Shown here piece after piece: positions 1 to 8,010 of a DNA stretch of 64,000 nucleotides. The notes under the pieces are model-generated. The model was not told where the DNA came from. It made no database searches and saw nothing but the letters and a program-made list of their open reading frames with translations. Positions within the stretch are counted from its first letter, which is position 1; the number at the start of each line of letters is the position of its first letter. The position numbers were made by a program, and so were the translations under genes. The DNA comes from Rhodanobacter sp. FDAARGOS 1247 (GTDB lineage: Bacteria; Pseudomonadota; Gammaproteobacteria; Xanthomonadales; Rhodanobacteraceae): positions 682,001 through 746,000 of the forward strand of contig NZ_CP069535.1 of assembly GCF_016889805.1 (NCBI RefSeq), in the 5' to 3' direction.

Positions 1-74
1 AAGCCTGGGGGTCTTTTCAAGCGGCCCGGTGGTCATGCTATCATTGCCAACTCACAGCCCGCCGGTCGGTGGGC

Positions 75-104
75 TTGCGCCGTGGATGAAGGCTCCGCTA
101 TCAT
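75..104 (+). promoter_or_regulatory. Candidate sigma70 promoter for rplM-rpsI
   Basis: TTGCGC at 75-80 and TATCAT at 99-104 are separated by 18 bases, leaving a leader of roughly 55 bases before rplM. A GCTATCAT sequence also occurs at 37-44, so a second, weaker start is possible. An 8-bp stem (AGCCCGCC/GGTGGGCT, about 55-74) just upstream may end the preceding transcript. A small CCGCC/GGCGG hairpin lies in the leader near 133-148, where L13 autoregulation could act. That last point is inference. Confidence 0.45.
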
Positions 105-165
105 CTCGCGCCTTTGATCCACCGATTACGCGTACCGCCTCACGGCGGCAGACAGGTATTCTGAA

Positions 166-594
166 ATGAAAACGTTTAGCGCCAATGCAGACAACGTCAA
201 GCGCGACTGGTTCGTGGTTGACGCCACGAACAAGACGCTCGGTCGCCTGTCGACCGAAATCGCCCACCGTCTGCGCGGCAAGCACAAGCCGGAATACACC
301 CCGCATTGCGACACCGGCGATTATATCGTGGTGATCAATGCGCAGAAGGTGCACGTTACCGGTGCCAAGCTGGACGACAAGATGTACCACCGCTTCACCG
401 GCTACGTCGGCAACCTGAAGACCACCAGTCTGAAGGACCTGCTGGCGACCTACCCGGAGCGCGTGATCGAGATCGCCGTCAAGGGCATGCTGCCGAAGAA
501 CCCGCTGGGTCGCGAGATGTATCGCAAGCTCAAGGTCTACGGTGGTGCCGAGCATCCGCATACCGCACAGCAGCCGCAGGCGCTGGAAATCTAA
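166..594 (+). CDS. rplM: 50S ribosomal protein L13
   Basis: This is the 142-residue L13 protein of the large ribosomal subunit, the same length as the E. coli protein. It binds 23S rRNA early in 50S assembly. The N-terminus ([20 protein letters not shown]), the central [10 protein letters not shown] motif and the C-terminal [10 protein letters not shown] are family hallmarks. rpsI follows after 9 bases, the usual L13-S9 pair, so the two are one operon. An AGGT lies upstream of the ATG at a reasonable distance. The identification is secure. Confidence 0.98.
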   Translation: MKTFSANADNVKRDWFVVDATNKTLGRLSTEIAHRLRGKHKPEYTPHCDTGDYIVVINAQKVHVTGAKLDDKMYHRFTGYVGNLKTTSLKDLLATYPERVIEIAVKGMLPKNPLGREMYRKLKVYGGAEHPHTAQQPQALEI

Positions 595-603
595 GGAAAT
601 ATC

Positions 604-996
604 ATGAGCATCCAGCAGAATTACGGCACCGGCCGCCGCAAGACCTCCGCCGCTCGCGTGTTCCTGCGCAAGGGCAAGGGCGAAATCATCGTCAACGGCA
701 AGACGCTCGAAGCCTTCTTCGGCCGCGAGACCTCCTGCATGATCGTGCGCCAGCCGCTTGAGCTGACCGACAACACCGACAAGTTCGACATCAAGGTGAC
801 GGTCGCCGGTGGCGGCATCACCGGTCAGGCCGGCGCGATCCGCCTGGGCATCGCCCGCGCGCTGGTCGAGTACGACGAAAGCCTGAAGTCGCCGCTGCGC
901 AAGGCCGGTTTCGTGACCCGTGACGCCCGTGAAGTCGAGCGCAAGAAGGTCGGTCTGCACAAGGCACGTCGCGCCACCCAGTTCTCCAAGCGCTAA
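604..996 (+). CDS. rpsI: 30S ribosomal protein S9
   Basis: This is S9 of the small subunit, 130 residues like E. coli S9. Its C-terminal tail, which ends in SKR here, reaches the P-site tRNA in the family. The [14 protein letters not shown] opening and the [19 protein letters not shown] core are diagnostic. The upstream TAAGGAAAT is a good Shine-Dalgarno and overlaps the rplM stop. A tRNA-Gln begins 13 bases after the stop and is probably processed from the same transcript. Confidence 0.98.
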   Translation: MSIQQNYGTGRRKTSAARVFLRKGKGEIIVNGKTLEAFFGRETSCMIVRQPLELTDNTDKFDIKVTVAGGGITGQAGAIRLGIARALVEYDESLKSPLRKAGFVTRDAREVERKKVGLHKARRATQFSKR

Positions 997-1008
997 GCTC
1001 AGTTCTAC

Positions 1009-1082
1009 AGCCCCGTCGCCAAGCGGTAAGGCACCTGACTCTGACTCAGGCATCGGTGGTTCGAATCCATCCGGGGCTGCCA
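1009..1082 (+). tRNA. tRNA-Gln (anticodon CUG)
   Basis: The 74-base cloverleaf has acceptor AGCCCCG (1009-1015) pairing with CGGGGCT (1072-1078), discriminator G and an encoded CCA (1080-1082). The anticodon stem is CCTGA/TCAGG around loop CTCTGAC, giving anticodon CTG. The T-arm is GGTGG-TTCGAAT-CCATC with one G-U pair. The D-arm resembles that of E. coli glnV/X. It reads CAG codons, which are the main Gln codon in this GC-rich genome. It probably shares the rplM-rpsI transcript. Confidence 0.95.
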
Positions 1083-1127
1083 ATACAAACGCCGTCGCCC
1101 GCCGCAAGGCGTGGCAAGTCGGCCGAG

Positions 1128-1152
1128 AAGCCCGCCATCCGGCGGGCTTTTT
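1128..1152 (+). terminator. Rho-independent terminator after tRNA-Gln
   Basis: AAGCCCGCC (1128-1136), loop ATCC and GGCGGGCTT are followed by a short T run to 1152. The position fits the end of the rplM-rpsI-tRNA transcript. The remaining bases to 1264 hold only a possible TAAAAT -10 box (1232-1237) for the next gene. Confidence 0.85.
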
Positions 1153-1264
1153 CGTTGGCGGGGGGCGCTGGCGCAGGATCTTTCGTCGCCGCTCGTGCTT
1201 CCTTACCCTTCGGTTTTGCACTGCAGCAGCGTAAAATTTCGGCCTTTGACTCGTGGGCACTTTG

Positions 1265-3163
1265 ATGACGACGGCAAGCGACAACGATCCCGGCCGCCCG
1301 GCGGTCCGCACCGAGGGCAGTACCGACGCGTTGCCGCTGGCGCCGACCATGGGCATGAGCCTGGATGCGGCCCGGATGCCGCGCCGCTCCACCCTGGTCG
1401 ATCGTCGGGTGTTGCGCATCACCGCGGTGTCGATCGTGCTGGGCGTGCTGGCTGCGCTGATTGCGCGGTTGCTGACGGCTCTTATCGGCGTGGTGACCAA
1501 TCTGGCCTTCTACGGCCGCTGGTCCACCGCGTTCTCCTCGCCTGCCGACGCGGTGCCCCGACTGGGCTGGTGGGTGGTGCTGGTGCCGGTGGTCGGCGGC
1601 CTGATCGTGGGCGTGATGGCGCGCTGGGGTTCGCGCGCGATTCGCGGCCACGGCATCCCCGAGGCGATGGAGCAGGTACTGCTCAATGAGTCGAAGATTC
1701 CGCCGCGGATCACCTTCCTGAAGCCGATCTCCTCGGCGATCGCGATCGGCACCGGCGGCCCGTTCGGCGCCGAGGGTCCGATCATCGCCACCGGCGGCGC
1801 GCTGGGTTCGTTCATCGGCCAGGTGCTGAAGGTAACCGGCAGCGAGCGCAAGGTGCTGCTGGCGGCGGGTGCGGCCGCGGGCATGGCCGCGGTGTTCTCG
1901 GCGCCGATCGCGGCGGTGGTGCTGGCGGTGGAGCTGCTGTTGTTCGAGCTGCGCCCGCGCTCGCTGATCCCGGTGGCGCTGGCTTGCGTGGCTTCGACCG
2001 GTACGCGATACCTGCTGCAGGGTTCGACCGCGGTGTTTGCGATGGGAGCGGTGGCGTCGCCGGGAGCGATGGCCTTGCTCGTCTACGTGCTGCTCGGCGC
2101 GCTGATCGGCGTGGTCAGCGTGTGGACCACCCGCATCGTCTACGGCATCGAAGACCTGTTCGAGAAGCTGCCCATCCACTGGATGTGGTGGCCGGCGATC
2201 GGCGGACTGGTGGTCGGTGCGGTCGGCTACTTCGCGCCGCTGACCCTGGGCGTGGGCTATACCAACATCGAGGACATCCTCAACGGCAAGCTGACGCTGA
2301 CCGCGCTGGCCTTCCTGTGCGTGATGAAATTCATCTCCTGGTCGATCGCGCTGGGCAGCGGCACCTCGGGCGGCACGCTGGCACCGCTGTTCACCATCGG
2401 CGGTGCGCTGGGTGCGCTGGTCGGCATCGGCATCGCCGCCGTGGCGCCGCAATTTGGCGTGGATCCCCGCATTGCCGCACTGGTCGGCATGGCGGCTATC
2501 TTCGCCGGCGCCTCACGCGCGCTGCTCACCGCGGTGGTGTTCGCGTTCGAGACCACCGGCCAGCCCGCGGGGCTGCTGCCGTTGCTGGGCGGTTGCACCG
2601 CGGCCTACCTGATCTCGGCCCTGATGATGCGCAACACCATCATGACCGAGAAGATCGTGCGGCGTGGCGTGCGCGTGCCATCCGAATACGTGGCCGATTA
2701 CCTCGACCAGGTCGGGGTGGGCGAGGCCTGCACGCGCGACGTGGTGACCCTGGACAACACGCAGACGCTGGCTGAAGTGCGTCGCTGGCTGGCCGAGGAC
2801 GTCGAGCAGACCCAGCACCAGGGTTACCCGGTGCTGGACGAACACCGCCGCGTGCTTGGCGTGCTGACCCGGCGCAGCCTGCTCGACCCGCAGTGGCACT
2901 ACACGCTGAGCCTGGGCGAACTGCTGACCCGGCCGCCGATCGCGGTCAGCGAGGCACATTCACTGCGCGAGGCGGCGGACCACATGGTGGCCGAGAGCGT
3001 GGGTCGGCTGGTCGTGGTGAGCAAGGACGATCCGCACAAGCTGGTGGGCATCATCACCCGCGGTGACATCCTGGCGGCCCATGCGCGACGCCTGCGCGAA
3101 GCGCGGCACTCGGCCCGCCACCTGCGTTTCCGTGACGGCCTGAAGCCGCGGCCGGCGCAGTAA
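1265..3163 (+). CDS. CLC-family chloride transporter with C-terminal CBS pair
   Basis: A 632-residue inner-membrane anion transporter of the CLC family. The membrane part holds GHGIP (about residues 128-132), GAEGP (168-172, with the gating Glu at about 170) and FELRP, whose Glu (about 228) aligns with the internal proton Glu of E. coli ClcA. This suggests H+/Cl- exchange rather than a pure channel. Residues from about 480 on form two CBS domains, which bind adenine nucleotides in relatives. The His in GHGIP replaces the usual Ser of GSGIP. The ATG at 1265 was preferred over an in-frame GTG at 1253. A bidirectional terminator follows. Confidence 0.9.
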   Translation: MTTASDNDPGRPAVRTEGSTDALPLAPTMGMSLDAARMPRRSTLVDRRVLRITAVSIVLGVLAALIARLLTALIGVVTNLAFYGRWSTAFSSPADAVPRLGWWVVLVPVVGGLIVGVMARWGSRAIRGHGIPEAMEQVLLNESKIPPRITFLKPISSAIAIGTGGPFGAEGPIIATGGALGSFIGQVLKVTGSERKVLLAAGAAAGMAAVFSAPIAAVVLAVELLLFELRPRSLIPVALACVASTGTRYLLQGSTAVFAMGAVASPGAMALLVYVLLGALIGVVSVWTTRIVYGIEDLFEKLPIHWMWWPAIGGLVVGAVGYFAPLTLGVGYTNIEDILNGKLTLTALAFLCVMKFISWSIALGSGTSGGTLAPLFTIGGALGALVGIGIAAVAPQFGVDPRIAALVGMAAIFAGASRALLTAVVFAFETTGQPAGLLPLLGGCTAAYLISALMMRNTIMTEKIVRRGVRVPSEYVADYLDQVGVGEACTRDVVTLDNTQTLAEVRRWLAEDVEQTQHQGYPVLDEHRRVLGVLTRRSLLDPQWHYTLSLGELLTRPPIAVSEAHSLREAADHMVAESVGRLVVVSKDDPHKLVGIITRGDILAAHARRLREARHSARHLRFRDGLKPRPAQ

Positions 3164-3177
3164 GGTGCTGAAACAAG

Positions 3178-3204
3178 AAACGGCCCGCAAGGGCCGTTTT
3201 TTTT
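3178..3204. terminator. Bidirectional terminator between clc and rpiA
   Basis: AAACGGCCC, loop GCAA and GGGCCG are followed by eight T on the plus strand. Read on the minus strand the same stem is followed by CTTGTTT, so it can end both the convergent rpiA transcript and the CLC gene. Confidence 0.88.
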
Positions 3205-3227
3205 CGGGAAGCGGGCGACGCGACGAA

Positions 3228-3869
3228 TCACATCTCCCGGTCGCCGATCAGCACCACGTCGGCGGGACGCTGCGCAAACAGGCCCACGGTGACGATGCCG
3301 GGCAACTGATTCAGTTCGCTTTCGAGCGCGGCCGGGTCGACGATCTGCCAGCCGTGCACGTCGATGATCCAGTTGCCGTTGTCGGTGACCACGCCGTCGC
3401 GCCACACCGGGTTGCCGCCGCGCTTGACGATCTCGCGGCCGATCAGGCTGCGCGCCATCGGGATCACCTCGATCGGCACCGGGAACTTGCCGAGCAGGTC
3501 GACCCGCTTGCTGGAATCGATGATGCAGACGAACTTCTCGCTGGCCGCCGCCACGATCTTCTCGCGGGTCAGCGCCGCGCCGCCGCCCTTGATCAGCCGC
3601 TTGTACGGATCGCATTCGTCGGCGCCGTCGATGTAGATGGTCAGCGGACCGGCGGCGTTGAGGTCGAGCACCGGGATGCCGAGGCGCTTCAGCTGCGCGG
3701 TCGACTGCTCCGAGCTCGACACCGCACCCTGGATGCGATCCTTCAGGTCGGCCAGCGCATCGATGAAGAACGCCACGGTGGAGCCGGTGCCGACGCCCAC
3801 GATGGCGCCGTCCTCGACGTAGCGGATGGCGGCTTCGCCGGCCAGCTTTTTCTCGTTTGCGTTGCTCAT
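3228..3869 (-). CDS. rpiA: Ribose-5-phosphate isomerase A
   Basis: A 213-residue enzyme interconverting ribose 5-phosphate and ribulose 5-phosphate in the non-oxidative pentose phosphate pathway. Family motifs are the [15 protein letters not shown] phosphate loop near the N-terminus, the [10 protein letters not shown] segment containing active-site Asp residues, and the [11 protein letters not shown] loop with the catalytic Glu/Lys. The ATG at 3869 gives the usual N-terminus (MSNANEKK), and GGAAA sits upstream. It is the last gene of the minus-strand run ygfA-EVE-rpiA, 34 bases after the EVE gene. Confidence 0.96.
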   Translation of the reverse strand: MSNANEKKLAGEAAIRYVEDGAIVGVGTGSTVAFFIDALADLKDRIQGAVSSSEQSTAQLKRLGIPVLDLNAAGPLTIYIDGADECDPYKRLIKGGGAALTREKIVAAASEKFVCIIDSSKRVDLLGKFPVPIEVIPMARSLIGREIVKRGGNPVWRDGVVTDNGNWIIDVHGWQIVDPAALESELNQLPGIVTVGLFAQRPADVVLIGDREM

Positions 3870-3903
3870 GGATGGTTTCCGGTGAAAGGGGGTCGGGTGA
3901 CGT

Positions 3904-4352
<449 letters not shown>

Positions 4353-4356
<4 letters not shown>

Positions 4357-4973
4357 GCGGGAGTCTCCGGTTCTGAATCGGGCCTGGTGCAGTCGATCAG
4401 CTCGCGCTCGGTGGCGACGAAGTCGAGCGGGACATCCCAGTCCTCTTCCTCGACTTCGGGCAATTCCTGGAACGCATAGGCGATGCCGACCAGCAGCGGC
4501 TCGGTGGGGCGCACCTGTTCGTTGAGGAAGGCGAAGCTGCGGTCGTAGTAGCCGCCGCCGTGGCCGAGCCGGTTGCCGCGGCGGTCGAAACCGAGCAGCG
4601 GCACCAGCACCAGGTCGATCTGGAACGGCTCCAGCAATTCGGGCGGATCGACCGGCTCGGGAATGCCGTAACGATTGGGCTGCACCCCGTCGCCCGCCTT
4701 CCACGGTGCGAAGCGCAGTTGCCGGCCCGCGCCGATCACCGGCAGCAGGAATTGCTGGCCACGCGTGGCCAGCGGCGGGATCACCAGGTTCAACGGCAGT
4801 TCGCCGTGGCTGGCCCAGTAGCCCGCCACGCGGGCGTCGGTGAAATACTCGGGCAGTTGCTCCAGGCTGCGGCGCAGGCCCTGGGCGGCGGCGATGCGTT
4901 CGGCCGGCGGCAAGGCGCGGCGGCGTTCGGCCAGTTGCTGACGCAGATCGCGGCGTTGGGCGTTGACGTCCAC
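4353..4973 (-). CDS. ygfA: 5-formyltetrahydrofolate cyclo-ligase family protein
   Basis: A 206-residue homologue of YgfA/Fau (MTHFS family). These enzymes convert 5-formyl-THF to 5,10-methenyl-THF with ATP. The signature PLLGFDRRGNRLGHGGGYYD is intact, containing the GxGxGYYD phosphate-binding loop, and an FAPW segment lies upstream of it. The start is GTG at 4973 with a GGAG upstream. It lies directly downstream of the 6S RNA gene on the same strand, the arrangement known from E. coli, where the two are co-transcribed. Confidence 0.93.
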
Positions 4974-4997
4974 GTGGCGCGCGGCTCCGGCGTGATC

Positions 4998-5025
4998 GTC
5001 CCGTTCGTGGCTCGACGAACGGGAC
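4998..5025 (-). terminator. Strong hairpin between 6S RNA and ygfA
   Basis: GTCCCGTTCGT and ACGAACGGGAC form a perfect 11-bp stem around a 6-base loop. It lies 15 bases beyond the inferred 6S 3' end and 25 bases before the ygfA start. No T run follows on the minus strand, so it may be a processing or attenuation structure rather than a full terminator. Confidence 0.5.
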
Positions 5026-5039
5026 GGGGGAAAGAAGTG

Positions 5040-5225
5040 GCGCAGACCGCGATGCCGCTGCCCACCGAACGACCTTGATCCAAGATGGATCAGGTGGGAG
5101 GGTTACATGGTCTAAAGGCTTTCCGCACGCGGCGGACATGCACAACAACCGATGTGAAACCGACCCGGGGCCGTATGTAGGAACAAGGCAAATGTAAGAG
5201 TGTGCTGGCGCACATCGCAGAAAAC
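5040..5225 (-). ncRNA. ssrS: 6S RNA
   Basis: 6S RNA binds the sigma70 RNA polymerase holoenzyme and down-regulates many promoters in stationary phase. On the minus strand the closing stem GCGATGT/GCATCGC matches the position and form of GAGATGT/GCATCTC in E. coli 6S. The 3' half contains GGAAAGCCTTTAGAC and a CACCTGATCC...GGATCAAGG hairpin, corresponding to the E. coli GAAGCCTTAAAAC and CACCTTGAACC...GGTTCAAGG segments. Length is about 186 bases against 184 in E. coli. It lies between zapA and ygfA exactly as in other gammaproteobacteria. The ends are estimated to within a few bases. Confidence 0.9.
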
Positions 5226-5235
5226 GCCGGGTGTC

Positions 5236-5241
5236 ATTTTA
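5236..5241 (-). promoter_or_regulatory. Candidate -10 box of the 6S RNA gene
   Basis: On the minus strand TAAAAT lies 10 bases upstream of the inferred 6S 5' end (about 5225). No convincing -35 hexamer is seen at 16-18 bases, so the promoter may depend on upstream elements, or transcription may start a few bases earlier (about 5229). Confidence 0.4.
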
Positions 5242-5293
5242 GGCGCTTGATCCGCAATGTGCCACTGGCGCGATGGATGTCGCAGGCTGCGGT

Positions 5294-5608
5294 TCAGCGC
5301 CTCGGCACTTCGTGCTCGAACGCGTCGTCGAGCTTGCGCTGCAAGGTGGCAAGGCCGTCGCTCAGGCGCTGTTCCTGGCTTTCGTGCTGCTTGCGCAGGC
5401 CGAGGAACTCGTGCGCGACGCTGATCGCGGCCAGCACGGCCAGTCGTTCGAAGCTGGGTGCCTTGGCGTTCGCGCGCAGCTCGCGCATCTTGCGGTCGAG
5501 AAAGCCGGCGGCTTCGAGCAGGCCTTCGCGCTCTTCCGGCGCGCAGGCGATCAGGAACTCTCGGTCGATCAGTCGCAGCGCGACCGGTTCACTGGCGGGT
5601 GTGCTCAT
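5294..5608 (-). CDS. zapA: Cell division protein ZapA
   Basis: A 104-residue FtsZ-associated protein that cross-links FtsZ protofilaments at midcell. It has the ZapA pattern: an N-terminal beta region (EPVALRLIDREFLIACAPEE) followed by a long alpha-helical C-terminal half that forms the coiled-coil tetramer (RLAVLAAISVAHEFLGLRKQ onward). Its start overlaps the stop of the upstream coiled-coil gene by one base (TGATG), implying coupled translation. 6S RNA follows downstream on the same strand. Confidence 0.93.
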   Translation of the reverse strand: MSTPASEPVALRLIDREFLIACAPEEREGLLEAAGFLDRKMRELRANAKAPSFERLAVLAAISVAHEFLGLRKQHESQEQRLSDGLATLQRKLDDAFEHEVPRR

Positions 5609-5847
5609 CAGCCGTTGCTCTCCAGCGACTTCAGGCGCTGGATCATCGCCTCCACGCGGCTGCGGGCCTGTTCGTTGCGCGCCATCAGGCCGGCGCGTTC
5701 GCCGGACAGCTGTTCCTGGCTCTGCCGCAGGCTGCGGTTTTCCTCGTTCAGCCGACGCACCGTTTCCAGCAAATGGTCAAGCTGGCGGGCCAGCGCGGCC
5801 AACTGCTGGTGGACCGGATCGGACGGGGCGGGATCGGGCGTGCTCAT
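5608..5847 (-). CDS. Short coiled-coil protein next to zapA (TIGR02449/ZapB-like)
   Basis: A 79-residue, almost entirely helical protein. After a Pro/Asp-rich leader, heptads run through LAALARQLDHLLETVRRLNE and LRQSQEQL to the C-terminus. This matches the small TIGR02449-type family commonly encoded immediately upstream of zapA in gammaproteobacteria, and it resembles ZapB in size and coiled-coil character. A role beside ZapA in Z-ring organisation is an inference from context. The ATG at 5847 was chosen because it lies 7 bases after a TATAGT box, which would give a leaderless transcript. Confidence 0.85.
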   Translation of the reverse strand: MSTPDPAPSDPVHQQLAALARQLDHLLETVRRLNEENRSLRQSQEQLSGERAGLMARNEQARSRVEAMIQRLKSLESNG

Positions 5848-5854
5848 GGCCGAA

Positions 5855-5860
5855 ACTATA
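5855..5860 (-). promoter_or_regulatory. Candidate -10 box, leaderless start for the ZapB-like gene
   Basis: TATAGT on the minus strand ends 7 bases before the ATG at 5847, so transcription would begin at or next to the start codon. No good -35 is visible at the expected spacing. Confidence 0.35.
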
Positions 5861-5957
5861 GCAGGACGTTGCGGGAAATCTGCGAGCCGGTCGACGGGTG
5901 CGGAGGGCGCCGCCCGGTGCATTAAACTGGCCGTCATTCTTGCGAAGGAGCACCGCC

Positions 5958-6521
5958 ATGGCGGCTACCGGGCCGATCGGCCACGACGATATCGATGCGC
6001 TGGTCATGCGTCTGCGCCTGGGCACCGAAGCCAGCGAACTGCACGGGTCGCTGTGCGGCTACCTGGCCGGCGGCGCCCGTCCGCAGGGCGGCGACGTGCT
6101 TGCCGCGCTGCAGCTGGATGGCGAGGCGACCGACCCCACGGACGAGGATCTTGCGCTGCTGCAGCGGCTGACCCGCCAGTGCGAGCGCGAGCTGGCCGAC
6201 AGCGAACTGGGCTTCGAGCCGCTGCTGCCCGATGACGATCGCCCGCTGCTCGAACGCGCCGAGGCGGTGGTGGACTGGTGTCGCGGCTTCCTCGGCGGCT
6301 TCGGCCTGGCCGGTACCGCGGCGCACGCGTCATTGTCGGAGGAGGCGCAGGAGATCCTGCGCGACTTCGGCACCATCGCCGCCTCGTCGTTCGACTTCAA
6401 CAACGAGGACGAAGACGAGGACGCGCTGATCGAGGTGCAGGAGTTCGTGCGGGTCGGCGCGCTGCTGCTGCATGCCGAGTGCAACCGGCACGATCCGGCG
6501 TCCAGCGGCAGCGTGCATTGA
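5958..6521 (+). CDS. ygfB: UPF0149 family protein YgfB
   Basis: A 187-residue acidic helical protein of the YgfB/YecA family. The pattern ELHGSLCGYLAGG near residue 30, the central WCRGFLGGFGLAG and the acidic FNNEDEDEDALIE near the C-terminus are typical. In Pseudomonas YgfB has been linked to regulation of beta-lactam resistance, but its biochemical action is not generally known. AAGGAG lies 8 bases before the ATG. It diverges from zapA and overlaps pepP, the conserved ygfB-pepP order. Confidence 0.93.
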   Translation: MAATGPIGHDDIDALVMRLRLGTEASELHGSLCGYLAGGARPQGGDVLAALQLDGEATDPTDEDLALLQRLTRQCERELADSELGFEPLLPDDDRPLLERAEAVVDWCRGFLGGFGLAGTAAHASLSEEAQEILRDFGTIAASSFDFNNEDEDEDALIEVQEFVRVGALLLHAECNRHDPASSGSVH

Positions 6522-7858
6522 TACCGGTCGAACACGGCTCGACCCCTGCGGCGATCGACCCCGAGGAATTCGCCCGTCGCCGTCGCCAGCTGATGAAGAT
6601 GGCCGGCGAGGATGCGGTGCTGCTGGTCGCCGCCGCGCCCGAGCGCATGCGCAACGCGGACGCCGCCTGGCCGTACCGGCAGGACTCGGATTTCCACTAC
6701 CTCGCTGGCTTCCCGGAAAGCGACGCCGTGCTGGCGCTGTTGCCCGGACGCCAGCACGGCGAAGTGGTGCTGTTCTGTCGCGAGCGTGATGCCGAGCGCG
6801 AGCGCTGGCACGGCCATGCGATCGGCACCGAACAGGCGGTGGCCGGCTACGGCATGGACGATGCGTTCCCGATCGACGACATCGACGACATCCTGCCCGG
6901 CATGATCGAGGGCCGCGCCCGCGTGTATTGCCACTTCGGCCGCGAGCCCCAGTTCGATGCGCAACTGCTGGGCTGGATGCGCCGCCTGCGCCAGTTGCGC
7001 GGCGGCGGCGTGGTGCCCAAGGAATTCGTGGCGCTGGGCCACCTGTTGCACGACCTGCGGCTGTACAAGTCGAAGGCCGAGCTGCGGCTGATGCGCACGG
7101 CGGCCGGGATCGCGGTGGAAGCGCACATGGCGGCGCTGGGCGCGGCCACGCCGGGACGCCACGAGTACGAGGTGGAGGCCGAGCTGCTGCGGGTCATGCG
7201 CAGCCGCGGCGCGGTGCCGGCGTTCGTGCCGATCGTCGCCGGCGGCACCAACGCCTGCGTGATGCACTATCAGAACAACCGGGCGCGACTGCGTGACGGC
7301 GACCTGCTGCTGATTGATGCGGGCGCCGAATGGGATTGCTACGCCTCCGACATCAGCAGGACATTTCCCGTCAACGGGCGTTACAGCCGCGAGCAGCGGG
7401 CGCTGTATGAAGTGGTGCTGGCCGCCCAGCTGGCGGCGATCGACGAGGTCCGTCCCGGCCGTCCGTTCAACGCGGCGCATCTCGCGGCGGTGCGCGTGCT
7501 GAGCGAGGGTCTGTGCGAACTCGGCCTGCTCAAGGGCGGCGCCGATGCGGCGGTGGCCGATGGCAGCTATCAGCGGTTCTTCCCGGCCAAGACCGGCCAC
7601 TGGCTGGGGCTGGACGTGCATGACGTGGGCGACTACCGCATCGACGGCGAGTCGCGCCTGCTCGAGCCGGGCATGGTGTTGACCGTCGAGCCGGGTCTTT
7701 ACGTGCCGCCGGACGACCGCTCGGTGGCCGAGCGCTGGCGCGGCATCGGCATCCGCATCGAGGACGACGTGGCGGTCACCCGCGACGGCAACGAGGTGCT
7801 CACCGCGGCGATGCCCCGCCAGGCCGAGGAGATCGAGGCACTGCTGGCCGCGCGCTAG
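6518..7858 (+). CDS. pepP: Xaa-Pro aminopeptidase (aminopeptidase P)
   Basis: A 446-residue metallopeptidase that removes N-terminal residues preceding proline. An N-terminal creatinase-like domain is followed by the pita-bread catalytic domain. The dimetal ligands are visible: Asp in LLIDAGAE, Asp in SDISRTF, His in GHWLGLDVHD, Glu in TVEPGLY and Glu in GIRIEDD. The residue matching E. coli His350 is Ala here (FFPAKTGHW). The start is inferred as TTG at 6518, overlapping the ygfB stop (TTGA), because the conserved N-terminal segment IDPEEFARRR lies upstream of the first ATG. Its TAG stop shares a CTAG with convergent cydX. Confidence 0.93.
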   Translation: MIPVEHGSTPAAIDPEEFARRRRQLMKMAGEDAVLLVAAAPERMRNADAAWPYRQDSDFHYLAGFPESDAVLALLPGRQHGEVVLFCRERDAERERWHGHAIGTEQAVAGYGMDDAFPIDDIDDILPGMIEGRARVYCHFGREPQFDAQLLGWMRRLRQLRGGGVVPKEFVALGHLLHDLRLYKSKAELRLMRTAAGIAVEAHMAALGAATPGRHEYEVEAELLRVMRSRGAVPAFVPIVAGGTNACVMHYQNNRARLRDGDLLLIDAGAEWDCYASDISRTFPVNGRYSREQRALYEVVLAAQLAAIDEVRPGRPFNAAHLAAVRVLSEGLCELGLLKGGADAAVADGSYQRFFPAKTGHWLGLDVHDVGDYRIDGESRLLEPGMVLTVEPGLYVPPDDRSVAERWRGIGIRIEDDVAVTRDGNEVLTAAMPRQAEEIEALLAAR

Positions 7859-7995
7859 CTCAACTCGTCCGGCAGTTCGGCGTCGCTGCGCAGACGATTC
7901 GCCTCGTCCGTGGCGTGCACCTCGTACCACATCGCGTTGAGGATGGCGAAGGCGCAAGCCAGGCCCAGGCCGAGGATCCACGAGAAATACCACAT
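7855..7995 (-). CDS. cydX: Cytochrome bd oxidase small subunit CydX
   Basis: A 46-residue single-pass membrane protein, MWYFSWILGLGLACAFAILN followed by AMWYE. This is the CydX signature, and E. coli CydX is 37 residues. CydX stabilises the haem site of the CydAB quinol oxidase. A perfect AGGAG lies 9 bases before the ATG, overlapping the cydB stop region, and the gap to cydB is 15 bases. The C-terminal tail (HATDEANRLRSDAELPDELS) is longer and more charged than in E. coli. The stop codon overlaps the pepP stop in opposite orientation. Confidence 0.95.
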   Translation of the reverse strand: MWYFSWILGLGLACAFAILNAMWYEVHATDEANRLRSDAELPDELS

Positions 7996-8010
7996 CGGTT
8001 CGTACTCCTC

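Noticed and set aside
52..1500. A long minus-strand open frame across rplM, rpsI and the tRNA
   Set aside because: It overlaps certain ribosomal protein genes and a tRNA and has no family similarity.
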